DNA of 12,151 nt from Choanephora cucurbitarum (taxonomy: Eukaryota > Mucoromycota > Mucoromycetes > Mucorales > Choanephoraceae). Below the pieces are notes generated by a model that did not search any database, was not told the DNA's origin, and was given only the letters and a program-made list of their open reading frames with translations. A program made the position numbers and the translations under genes. Positions 1 to 8,933 of this stretch are shown here, piece after piece (the first letter of the stretch is position 1; every line of letters begins with the position of its first letter). Location: contig JAIWNI010000301.1 of NCBI GenBank assembly GCA_025331435.1, positions 1 through 12,151 of the forward strand, read 5' to 3'.

Positions 1-12
1 AGAGAGAGAGAG
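1..12. repeat. (AG)6 microsatellite at the window edge
   Basis: Six AG units open the window and may continue to the left of it. Simple dinucleotide repeat; no function is implied. Confidence 0.9.
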
Positions 13-1713
13 CCCGTTCTTTATTATCAAACGTGTGTGTCTAATTAATAGGAGATGGGCTGGATGAATTACAGTGAAGTTACTATGCTAACTCTGATCC
101 ATCTTGAGCCAATGACAGACTGTAAAGTGGATCAAGAGTCTTAAGAGCGACAAGCGTTGTATGAATAAATCAATCTCATATTAAGTCAACTCAATAGACT
201 ATAAGTCAAGTACTGAGCCACAGCTATGTCTAAGTGCACTTTCTGCCTGAATAAAGCTATTGCACGTGTCGTATACTAAAATATCGACATAACAATGAAG
301 ATTGAAGATACGCGTGATTTATCTGAAGTCAGTTATAGATGCAGTTTAAGTACCGACTGTCAAGTTGTAAGGAATATGACTATAAGCAGTATGTATTAGA
401 TCAAGACTATCTAGTTATACGCTGTAATAGACATGTGAATACAACACTGATAAGGTAAAAGCACGATAGCAAATGCAAAATATTTCCATTAAATAACATG
501 TTCTCTTACTCTAAGGATTGCACAAATGCTTACCAATATATGCGAAATCGATTTGAGATAAACAACAGGTATAGGTCAACTATGTTGATCACCAATTGCA
601 AAGCTTTCTAATCAACGTAAATAAATAATTATACAAGTAACACATTAAAATACATTCAGTTTAACAGATATTTGAAAGAAACATTGAGATGGTAAGCAAA
701 AGAGATAACATAGATCGTACAGGTCAAACTGGTCGCTAAAGTGTTGACTAAAGAAGAAAAAGAAAAGTAGTCAGTATACATATATAAAGTAAAATTGTGG
801 TTTTACTTACTATCAACGTGTAGGAGAAATAACAAGTCGTATAGCATCTCTAAGGTCTGTCGGTTCAAGAGGAAGGTATGCTTCAAAGTAAAACTGATTG
901 ACGGCTTTTTCAAAGTGATTGAACTGTATAGCGCAAATGTTTGTTCTTAAAGTAAAGTGTACTGACTGTTCGTAACGTGCATTCGACAGCTAAGCGTATC
1001 CAGTGTACAAGATGGTCGACATGAGTGTTTAAGGAAGTAAATAAAATAAAGAGGAAAGGAAAAAGGAAAATACCAAATACACTGGGAAAGCAAAATATCA
1101 TCACGACACGTCATCCTACAGCCAATAAGATTATGGAGCAAATCATTCAAAATACCAAATATGGAATAATCAAATCGTTGTAACCGTGACTAGCTATTTT
1201 TCATATAAATATCCTTACATTTTTCTCAATAAAAACAACAATCTCACCTTTCACTTTAAAACCTCCTTACTTTATTACTTTTCTTTTTATCTTTTATCTT
1301 TTGGAACTTGTATTTGCCTGCCCGGAAATAACTTGTTCTTTATTTGTATTGACAATAATATCTCTTGATAACTCTACCTATCTCACGATTAACTGCGTTA
1401 TCTTAAATAAAATATTGTTGTTTGGGACCTTTCGAATTCAATTTCGTTTACTAAAGTCCTTATTATAAAAATCACATATATACTTTGTATATCTTTGAAC
1501 TAAAACCAGTTCTTAAGCGATAACTTTGTAGTTAAACTAGTCTTTATAAGCCCTTGAACTCTACGTGTGTTCTTTACTAAAGCTTAAAAAAAAACTATCA
1601 TCTCTCATAAACTTTACATCGCTAAAGCGAAACTAAGTTCTATAAATCAACTTCTTGCTCTTCAAACCCCTATTAAAACCCCTTCTTACTATCCAAAAAC
1701 TTACATCGTATAA
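13..1713. other. AT-rich non-coding stretch with no recognisable gene
   Basis: All six frames are broken by frequent stops, and the open frames of 60-70 codons have no recognisable motif or plausible start context. The + strand is purine (mostly A) rich up to about 1160 and becomes T/C-rich from about 1190. That is the kind of asymmetry left by decayed coding sequence in opposite orientations, but I cannot name a source family. No tRNA B-box of the GGTTCGANTCC type was seen. Confidence 0.6.
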
Positions 1714-1968
1714 GGTATATGCGTTGACGATCTTGTTGACGAAACTACCGAAAATGGTAAATACAAATCCTTTACTGATATGCAAATGATGTTGAAAAAT
1801 ATTGGAAACTGCAAATTATATACACATCAGGCTAAAGACATCATTCTGTTTGTATCATCTCGAAAGTATAAATATTCAATAGATGTAGTACATCAAACTA
1901 GCAATCTTTATCTTGCTCTCATAAACCATTCCAGAATTTATTCAAAATGGTATGTCGACAACCATTAG
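1714..1968 (+). other. Unrecognised 84-codon open frame, possible coding relic
   Basis: The frame is open between an in-frame TAA at 1711-1713 and a TAG at 1966-1968. The first ATG is at 1780, so 22 codons precede any start. The translation has a protein-like, charged beginning (ICVDDLVDETTENGKY) rather than the low-complexity K/N/I/F runs of most chance frames here. A VDD triplet is visible but the context does not match the YVDD box of a reverse transcriptase well enough for a call. The next segment (about 1974-2117) is also open in a nearby frame, beginning LNRHPYIPNIQ. No splice sites, ribosomal context or family motif is convincing. It could be a fragment of an old mobile-element protein or a chance open frame. 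Confidence 0.25.
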
Positions 1969-4900
1969 AGTGGATTAAATCGACATCCTTATATTCCAAA
2001 CATTCAGATGAGTGATATGATAGAAGCCGCATTTGTATTTGACATCGGCAATATAATGCTGATGTCGAATATTTGCTTAAGTTGCTCAGTATCGCATACG
2101 ATGTGTAAGGTTGGCTACTATTTGACATAATACTCCAGGATAAATCTCTCATATCAGCAACTAATATACATTGACCGTCATCCTGAGCTTGTTTAACATT
2201 GAATCAAATGCAAACCATTCGCTAGTTGTAATGCACAGACCTTATTCAAGCCTTTTGATCCATCATTAACTCAAAGTCCTTTCTTTAATATGCATTCCCC
2301 AACTCACTCGTCAATTTTCTCTTTGCAGTTGGAAGCTTGTAACATTTATTCATAAGTTTGATACTAATCGATGCCATCAAGCTACCATCAATAAAACTGT
2401 AATATGATACAGACAATCTACAATTAATCATGTTAAACTATAATTGTTCTCTGAAAACTTTTCAGCTGAAACCATTTAACCTCTTCCTCACTTATCGTAT
2501 GATTTATCTTCTAGACTAACAACTGAATATCTCCCGACAGTAAATGTCTACCTGAGGCCATATATAATATATCCAACATGAAGATCATATATTAATTAAT
2601 AACGCCACCACTCTTACACAAAAAGCCTATAGTAAAAGTTGTGTAATCGTTTTAGTACTTCTTGTCAATAGAATGATAACTATTTTGCCAAAGCATACTT
2701 GAAACTATATCTCACTATCAACACAGAAGGGCTTTCTCGTTTGACACTATTTACTGATGAATAGAGATGCTGCCAAACAATTTTTTATCTTGCACTTCGT
2801 GCATCAACAATGTAAGAAAGCCTTTCTACCTATCATTCAAATCACTATTTGTAACTGGTTAGTTACTTTGAATGACTAACGTAGTTCGGTGATATTTACA
2901 TGATTCATTGTCTCAGAAATAGTCGCGAAATAAAGTGATTCATAGAAAAACAGTGCATCCATCAGTTGTCGAGAAACTATTGAGTAGTTGGTTGTTCTAA
3001 ATCAGCAGACAATTTGACTTGTTCAACTGATTCAACTGGTAAGCCTTTGAGCATCGCATTAAAAGTTCAACTTACATGAGTATCTTGGTTTCCATGGTCA
3101 ATACTAAAAAGAAAAAAATAATAAATTGTGATCTTGCCTGGGTGAATATAATGCGGCTTAAAATTAGAATGGACGTTATTGGCTGAGAAATCAATCCACA
3201 TAAACGTAAATAGCCTTTTAATTTTGAAGAAGCTTCTAGTATCGTAAGACTGTTAAACTGGAACAAAGATACCCATACCTAGACAGAGAGAAATTTGTTT
3301 ACGATAAGAGACACTCAAAGACAAAGAGCGAAAGTATCACAAGTTTTTTTAGAAGATTCCAAATGACTTATTGATGGGCTCATTCTTAAAAAAGATAGTT
3401 TTTTCATTGCAAGCAGCCTGTAACTTAAAAGTATCTGCTTCATGCCTCTTTCTTTTGAGTATTACTAGAAGGATCCAATTGATGTATCCCAAAGTCAAAC
3501 CAATGTATCATTTGGTCCAGTAAGGCTTTAAAATACTGTGAATAAACCTATCATTCAGTTACGGTTATAAGGATAGGGCCATGTTGAATTGGTAAATCCC
3601 CGTTAAGACATTGTTATTATGTCTATTCTCTCTTTTGTGTTAGGTTAACCATGACAACCTTGCCTTCGTTTGATCTACTGGATTCCTATGCTCTTGTATC
3701 AATCTAACATCTAGAGATTATACAAAAGCTCTCCTTCATATGTAAAAATAGGATGGATAGAACATCTCATGTATCAGCTTTCTCTACTTCTTCCTATCAA
3801 ATCTTTTTCCAAACTTATATCCACATATGTTGCTATTAGTGTCGTGTTTGACTTCAATGCTTGCTCGTTAAAAGCATCCTCATTATCAATGGTTTCCGAA
3901 TATCTCTCGATATTGATACTCTTTTAACTGTGAATTATTTGTACAACTTGGCATTTCTTTCATGCATCTTTTAATTTAGTGCATAATGTATATTCCATCA
4001 ATCTCTTGACGTTATTGATACTGAAATCTTTCACCTTTATACCTCACTCATCTTAAATAAAGATACACACTATTATAGTAATATATTATGCAAATCCAAG
4101 ACATTCGCCTATTCCGTCATCTTTTATCATGTTTTTATTGGTTGGTAACCAGTTTTTCTTCCCATCACTGCTCAGATTATACTAAATACTGGCCATTTTA
4201 TCTCATTCCCCCATTTTTTCTTTTCTTCTTTTTTGATATCCAATGCACAGCAAACGGTAAGCTTCATCTTGAATCAAAAGAGATGCACATATACCAACTC
4301 TTTATTTCTTCTCATACTAGTATTTAAATGAAAGCAAAGCTTCTTGTATACTCCTAACTTTTGGCTATACCTATTCTTTCCGCAGTAGTTGCATATCATC
4401 ATTCTTATCTACGACAATAACCGTAAATGTCATTTTGATTGAGTCCAAGTTCCTTCTGATTCCTGCTCAATCCAATCTGTTTGGATTAGTAGCCACCTAC
4501 TATCAGCCACTGGTTCTTCGACTATTGTTATCCATACTGCCTCTTCTTGACATGTGAAGCTGAATGTATATTCTCTTAATGATGTTCCACACTGTATCCA
4601 AAGTTATCTATCCGCCTAATCCCTAAGATGTAGTCTATTCAACTGGTGAGCCGATGTCTGTCTCCTCTACTTTGGTATCCATCAAATTCGCATTCTATAC
4701 TTCAATCATTGTGTTATCATTTAACTGACATGTCTTCTCTCCAGGATAGAATTTCTCCCCTTTATCTTCTTCGTTCTCAGGCAAGAGTTCTCCATGACCA
4801 CAGTGTCTCTCTTATACTATCATGTTACGTGTCTATTCGTCAATGAATCCTATGATCAAAGATTGCCAATCAGTTTTACTGTCCTCTACCTCACAATGCC

Positions 4901-5029
4901 AAATTACTTACTGTTCTTTCGGTGTATACTTTCTCTTCAACTGATGAATCGCTTCTTGTTTCCATTCTTCTTTTGTACCTCTTTACTTGACTTGCTATCT
5001 CCCCCTATCCTATTGTTGTTCAATCCAAT
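1969..5029. other. Long decayed T/C-rich region without an identifiable gene
   Basis: About 3 kb with no open frame above 80 codons and no recognisable domain. The + strand is persistently pyrimidine-rich, especially from 4400 to 5030. The longest open frames (4088-4327, 4646-4846, 4794-5033) translate to hydrophobic S/L/F/Y-rich strings, as expected from T/C-rich DNA without coding. The most economical reading is an old, heavily mutated mobile element or plain intergenic DNA. No LTR pair, terminal inverted repeat, tRNA or CRISPR-like array was seen. Confidence 0.55.
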
Positions 5030-5190
5030 GTAACATTACTCGCTCGATTACAGCTGCTACTTGCATCGATATTGCTGTTATTACTGCTGTGCATGTACCC
5101 TTTGATACGGATCGGTAACCATGCCAACTGATTTAACTGCTCATAACTGATTTGAATATTTTAGAAGGCCAAGGTATTTGTTCTCGTTGT
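5030..5190 (+). pseudogene. Very weak trace of a Ty1/copia-type pol 3' end
   Basis: Two short traces lie in the order expected at the C-terminus of a Ty1/copia polyprotein. In one frame, CIDIAVITAVH (from about 5062) loosely recalls the TKHIDIRYHFIR motif of copia RNase H. In another frame, MPTDLTAHN followed by a stop and FEYFRR (5121-5178) loosely recalls the terminal VPTxxxxADxLTKPL...FExxR segment. The frames differ and stops intervene, so any gene is thoroughly dead. The position, upstream of an LTR-like block at 5809, is what one would expect of an old LTR element. This is a by-eye resemblance and may be coincidence. Confidence 0.18.
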
Positions 5191-5808
5191 CAAACCACTC
5201 TTCTATTGGGCTCTGCTGTACTTGCTTTCATATCTGTTGCTGATTCCGTACTCAAGCATGCAACTCCAAGAACAATGAACAACTCATTGGTAAAAAGACG
5301 CGTCAATGATCAACAATAGTTTTGTATCAAACAAGCTCTAATCTTTATTTTTTTCGTGTATAGTCTATCAATCTATTGTTCTATTTTCAAATCAATTTTC
5401 TCGGTTGCTGCTGACTCTTCTGTCGGCTGGATCTACTACTGCATGCAAGGTATCTGCTCTTCAGGCTTCAAGATAAAAGAAATGAACAAAAGAAAAAGAA
5501 ATCGAAATTGTGGCTGGCGTCCTACATTAAATCATTTCAAGTGCAGCACAAACAATCCTTCCAAAGTGCTGAATCAAGACGCATATGCTATCTGTGGTGA
5601 TCTGAGCACATTTAGTCTCAACAATGACAATAAGGTTGCATGAAAGACCAAATAAGTCATAAAAGATATAACATCAGAAACAAAGTAATAGATCTAAATC
5701 CTTACGAAATAAAAGAATCCAACTGAAGTCAATAAGGTTCAACACAAAGAACTAGACTCAAGAGATAGCATCACATCATTCGGTAACATAAATCCTCGGG
5801 ATAAGGAA
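5191..5808. other. Non-coding stretch leading up to an LTR-like block
   Basis: A 95-codon frame (5356-5643, GTG at its left edge, first ATG at 5443-5445) is open here, but its product has no recognisable motif and turns K/N/R-rich halfway. From about 5470 the + strand becomes A-rich. The last bases, GGGATAAGGAA at 5798-5808, form a purine run directly before the TG of the LTR-like block. This is where a polypurine tract for plus-strand priming would lie if that block is a 3' LTR. Confidence 0.35.
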
Positions 5809-6031
5809 TGATGGTAACTATTAAAGTTACAAGTAACAGTAGTACACTAATTAGTACAAACTCCATAATCTGTGATTACATCAGATCCTTTATTGAAAAC
5901 ATATAAATAGTTGTTGTTAGAAGACATTAGTTCTGTAACCTCTTTTGAAGTAATAAACAGTTTAAAACAGTCTCACTGTACTCTCTTTCTGTCTCTATAA
6001 TCTTTTCTCTTAAATCACTACCAAAACATCA
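5809..6031 (+). repeat. LTR-like block (solo or 3' LTR) with TGATG...CATCA ends
   Basis: The 223-bp block starts TGATGG and ends ACATCA, giving a perfect 5-bp inverted terminus of the TG...CA type. Internally it has a TATA box (TATAAATA, 5902-5909), a TTTTGAAGTAATAAA segment (5943-5957) that could hold a polyadenylation signal, and a T/C-rich tail, which matches U3-R-U5 architecture. A purine run sits just before the 5' end. The 5-bp flanks (AGGAA on the left, CACTC on the right) do not match. That argues against a simple solo LTR and fits a 3' LTR of an element lying to the left. No second copy was found in the window, so the ends rest on the terminal dyad alone. Confidence 0.4.
5902..5909 (+). 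promoter_or_regulatory. TATA box inside the LTR-like block
   Basis: TATAAATA on the + strand, 93 bp into the block. In an LTR this would direct transcription starting roughly 25-35 bp downstream. Position and sequence are typical, but the start site is not visible. Confidence 0.35.
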
Positions 6032-6054
6032 CACTCATTTGTTTCGATTTATAG

Positions 6055-6213
6055 TTTAACTTCCCGTACTTGGCAATGAATGACACCTGGTATGCAGTAA
6101 CGGCATTTCATGCTTATGCTCATACCATGGCTTGTCAAGTCAAGTGCAACCCTTGGTATATTCCAAACTTTGGGTATACCGATGGTGAGGGTTGTGAACG
6201 CTTCTGGTCACAC
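6055..6213 (+). pseudogene. KDZ (Kyakuja-Dileera-Zisupton) transposase fragment
   Basis: A short in-frame stretch, preceded by a TAG at 6052-6054, carries the most diagnostic box of KDZ transposases. It reads AFHAYAHTMACQVKCNP (6106-6156), followed by IPNFGYTDGEGCERFWSH (6160-6213). The FHAYxH...CQ and DGEGxERxW signatures match the central/C-terminal catalytic core of this family of eukaryotic DNA transposons, which is expanded in fungi. Full KDZ transposases are many hundreds of residues long; only about 50 are present. The left end lies about 25 bp from the end of the LTR-like block, and the right end is lost at a GC-rich repeat block, so both sides look interrupted. It is a dead remnant. 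The frame stays open into the repeats to 6318, but those codons have no family resemblance. Confidence 0.85.
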
Positions 6214-6214
6214 C

Positions 6215-6351
6215 GGTTAACCCAGAGGGGAGTGAGTTCATTTCCTCCCGTCATTTCCTCCCGAGGGAGCGAGTTGAGGGGAGTAAAGTGTCGATTTCCT
6301 CCCGAGGGAGTGAGCTGAGGGGAGTAAAGGCCCAACTCCCTCCCTTTAAGC
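6215..6351. repeat. GC-rich tandem repeat block with palindromes, possible MITE or transposon terminus
   Basis: Two copies of a 41-bp unit lie head to tail (6253-6293 and 6294-6329, the second incomplete). They share 36 aligned bases with two differences. A degenerate partial third copy precedes them (6224-6250), and a 13-bp TCATTTCCTCCCG piece is itself duplicated (6238-6250, 6251-6263). Each full unit contains the inverted repeat CTCCCGAGGGAG (6258-6269, 6299-6310). The outer parts are roughly complementary: GGTTAA...AGGGGAGTGAGTT on the left against AACTCCCTCCCTTTAAGC on the right. The block is flanked by CACC on both sides (6211-6214 and 6352-6355), which could be a 4-bp target duplication. 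It is much richer in GC than its surroundings. It may be a small non-autonomous element or the subterminal repeats of the neighbouring DNA transposon. Confidence 0.6.
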
Positions 6352-6549
6352 CACCAGTTACACATTAAAAATCACAGATATCCCTTTACGTTTTTTTTCT
6401 GGGCACAAGCTTTCCAAAAAGAATACATTCAGTTTCCGTTAAAACAATTTAGGCATTCAACTTTCTAAAAATGATTTCATTTTCTGAGTTCCATGTTCAT
6501 GTTGTACACTTCTTACAAAACGAGAGCAGAAAGATTTTTTTTATTTTTT

Positions 6550-6555
6550 TTTATT
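6550..6555 (-). terminator. Possible polyadenylation signal for the minus-strand pseudogene
   Basis: AATAAA on the minus strand, about 60 bp beyond the TGA that closes the last transposase frame at 6615. Such hexamers are common in A-rich DNA, so only the position supports this. Confidence 0.25.
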
Positions 6556-6583
6556 TATGAAAGTAGTACAAAATTCTAAAAAG

Positions 6584-6597
6584 ATATATATATATAT
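6584..6597. repeat. (AT)7 microsatellite
   Basis: Fourteen bases of alternating AT in an AT-rich spacer; no function is implied. Confidence 0.85.
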
Positions 6598-6614
6598 TTA
6601 TAATGGGAAAAAAA

Positions 6615-8847
6615 TCAAAGAGCAAGAAACAAAGTGGATACGTCACCAGCGGACTTGTGCATGTCTTTTTTAAAGACCGAACCGTTTCTAATTACTTTCA
6701 AAATTGGGGAGACGACAACTCTTTCGCTTTCAACTGACTTTACTTCTTCTAACAAACTTACAGTGCAGACAAGATCGCGCGCATCGAATGCCACCAAATT
6801 CTTTCTTGCCGAAGCAATTTTCTTGACTTCAGGCATGCCACTGACTGATTGCCTGGAGCAACTTTCAAAAACCTCACCAAACACGAAATGAGAAGGGACA
6901 CCATTTGGAGACTTGTCCAGCAAGAACTCAAAAAAGCAGACAATTTTACAGACGTACCAGACGACTTTATATGTACTATAGATTAGAACAATAAAACGAT
7001 TAGCACACACACCTCTTCATGTTTTGATTTCAAACTTACTTTTGACGCGTTTTTGATTTACTTCGAACATGGCATAATATCTCTTCTTTGTGGTGTTGAA
7101 GCAAGCGCGATGCAATTCAGACTTGTAGACATTGTCTTAATGCCAAAGTTGCGCCGAAAAAGTGATTGCGAAGTCAAGCTGACAGGGAAGAAGACAACAG
7201 TTTCTGTCACCAGTGACTCGTGTGTTCAAGTGAAAAATTGGATCGACAAGCATATCCATCGTTACAACATTTTTAATTGCAGGAGCAATCTCAAAATTGT
7301 TGAGCGTATATATAGCATCAGAGAAAAAGGGAGACCACAGCTGCGACAAATTTTCATCTTGGGGGTTGTTTCTATAGACTGGAGGTTGCTTTTTTATCTT
7401 GGCTGCTTTGAAGTCCATAACACCAGCAAAATCTAAAAAGTCCAAAAGAGCACCTGTCTCCAAAATGTTGTTGTTGTTGGAGGCTACGTTGTTTGATACC
7501 TGCATCGTACGTTTTAGCACTCCAATTGATTTCTCCATGGATCTGGCACTTGTCGAAGGCATTGGACCAAGGAAGCGATTATACTCACCAACGTGAGAGA
7601 GCAGGTGCATGTTGATACGGTAAACGGTTTTAGAGAGTCTTTTGGCAGCAATTGCCCGGTCCAAGAACACGAACCACTTTTCAAAGTTGCTATAAAGAAA
7701 TCAACATGTGAGTTAATGAGCAATAATGTTACTAGCTACACCAGTACTTACTCTTCCATTTCTTTTATCAGGCTTTCATCAAGATTCTTTTGCAACATGA
7801 TAGACAAGCCACGAACAACAGCAACAAGAGCTTTGGCAGCATCAGCTGACAAAAAAGGAGCAACCAAAGTAGGGAATGTGTACCGAAGCACGTCTAACCA
7901 GCAGACGGAACGGTAAGCACTAGGCTTCTTCTTGGATCGAAGGTTGTAGGGATTCCAGCTCCCCAAAAAACCAGAAACATGACCTCTTTGACACTTCCAA
8001 CGATTTTTCAATCAACATGCCAGCATGCGAAGGAATCTTGAATGGATAATTTGCTTCGTTTCCAGTGTATATATACTTGTCATTGAAATTAGGCGAAAGC
8101 ATTTCATACAACAATTTAGCAACATCGGAAGCAAGATAAAATTCATCCAAGGCAACAAAAAAAGGAGAGGTAAAAGAAGAAGCGCCCACCAAAAATAGAA
8201 GGGGCACGGATGCCGTAGTTGTCTTGATTGAGAAAGTCTTATTGATTGTGTAAGTCGGTTATATGAAACGAAAGGTACACAATACTTACAGCTTCGTCCA
8301 ACATCAAGCTAGCAACTGTTCTTAAAGGTTGATTGCGAAGAGTGTAATACATGCCGTTCTTGCCATCTTCGTCGGGATGTTGACCTTTGGCTAAAAAAAA
8401 AAGGTATGTCAATAAACAAAATCAAGACATGTTTAATTCATTCATAAACTTACTCAAGCAGTACTTGCACCCAAACCAAGAGCCATGGCCTATAATCAAT
8501 CATTAGCGACACTGATGCAAGATACAAATCTATTGTCTTACCACCAAAGTCAACAAGTTTGTTGCTTTCTACAAGATCTGAAGTGATGCAAAGCAAATGC
8601 ATATGCGCCAAAGTGTTGTATTCATACAGTACGGATCTTATATTTATCCACTTATGACTTAACAATCACTTCTATTTCGACTTCAGCTTGTTCCTTTGAC
8701 AATTGTTTCGGATAATCCTTATTCAAGGTCAGTACTGACATCTCACCAATGATTTACCAGTTACTTGGATTCAGGTACAGTTGGCCAATCAACCTGTACA
8801 AGTACTTCTTCTCTACAAGACTGTCGCCATCAATCTTACATCCGATT
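6615..8847 (-). pseudogene. Tnp2/CACTA-like transposase pseudogene, multi-exon, 5'-truncated
   Basis: Exons, read on minus: about 8847-8542, 8489-8454, 8390-8290, 8237-7752, 7689-7040 and about 6964-6615. Introns are 52-75 nt with GTAAG donors and AG acceptors. Motifs in order: LLCITSDL (first catalytic-type Asp), GHGSWFGCKYC with a CxxC, FVALDEFYLASDVAKLLYEM (second Asp), PTLVAPFL, then INMHLLSHVGEYNRFLGP and SARSMEKSIGVLKR, which resemble the DUF4218 box of Tnp2/EnSpm proteins. These would make it a DDE-type transposase acting on its own element's ends; the family call is by motif. Damage: in-frame TAA at 8754-8756 and 7137-7139, a frameshift near 8655-8665, another near 7975-8000, and possibly one near 8200. 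The last intron needs an acceptor at 6965-6966 to keep frame; the better-looking TATAG ends at 6976. The N-terminal part is missing where the retrotransposon begins. Confidence 0.72.
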
Positions 8848-8879
8848 TGTCATTGATATTATCTTTTATCATTAGCCTC

Positions 8880-8886
8880 TATAAAA
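8880..8886 (+). promoter_or_regulatory. TATA box, candidate retrotransposon promoter
   Basis: TATAAAA on the + strand, 186 bp before the Gag start codon and near the inferred left end of the LTR. A promoter in U3 must lie upstream of R, and the placement fits. A second candidate lies at 8926. Confidence 0.35.
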
Positions 8887-8925
8887 GTTTTACAATCTCA
8901 GTTGAAATAGCATCTTCATGAAAAG

Positions 8926-8933
8926 TATAAATA
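8926..8933 (+). promoter_or_regulatory. Second TATA-like box in the putative LTR
   Basis: TATAAATA, identical to the octamer in the 5809-6031 LTR-like block. In both places it is followed within 50 bp by TTTTGAAGTAA. It may be the true core promoter of the element, with the 8880 box as the alternative. Confidence 0.35.

Larger units (their letters stand above)
6356..6614. other. AT-rich spacer and probable 3' flank of the minus-strand pseudogene
   Basis: No gene is recognisable. The stretch holds a T-rich run (about 6533-6558) and an (AT)7 run at 6584-6597. Read on the minus strand it is the A-rich DNA that follows the last stop codon of the transposase pseudogene. The first 40 codons or so after 6356 are also open on +, in phase with the KDZ fragment if the repeat block is skipped, but they show no family motif. 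Confidence 0.5.

Noticed and set aside
5356..5643. 95-codon open frame as a small gene
   Set aside because: No ATG at the start, no motif, a K/N/R-rich second half and location in stop-rich, decayed DNA; probably chance.
6155..6180. Near-perfect inverted repeat GGTATA...CCAAA-C-TTTGG...TATACC
   Set aside because: It falls entirely within conserved KDZ codons (NPWYIPNFGYTDG) and is explained by coding sequence; the one-base loop is unsuited to an RNA hairpin.
7448..7511. Possible extra intron in the transposase exon 5 (donor after ATGCAG, acceptor TTTTTAG)
   Set aside because: The stretch reads through in frame as VSNNVASNNNNILETGALL, which fits the segment after the DUF4218-like box, so it is better treated as coding.
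6634..7916. Open frames on the + strand (6634-6891, 7053-7436, 7399-7596, 7593-7916)
   Set aside because: They lie opposite the spliced minus-strand transposase relic, which has recognisable motifs and splice sites; the + frames have none.
8775..8799. GTACAG...CTGTAC dyad as a possible LTR terminus or operator
   Set aside because: It lies in the stretch that reads as transposase coding sequence on the minus strand (LYRLIGQLYL) and has a bulge; no second copy supports a regulatory role.
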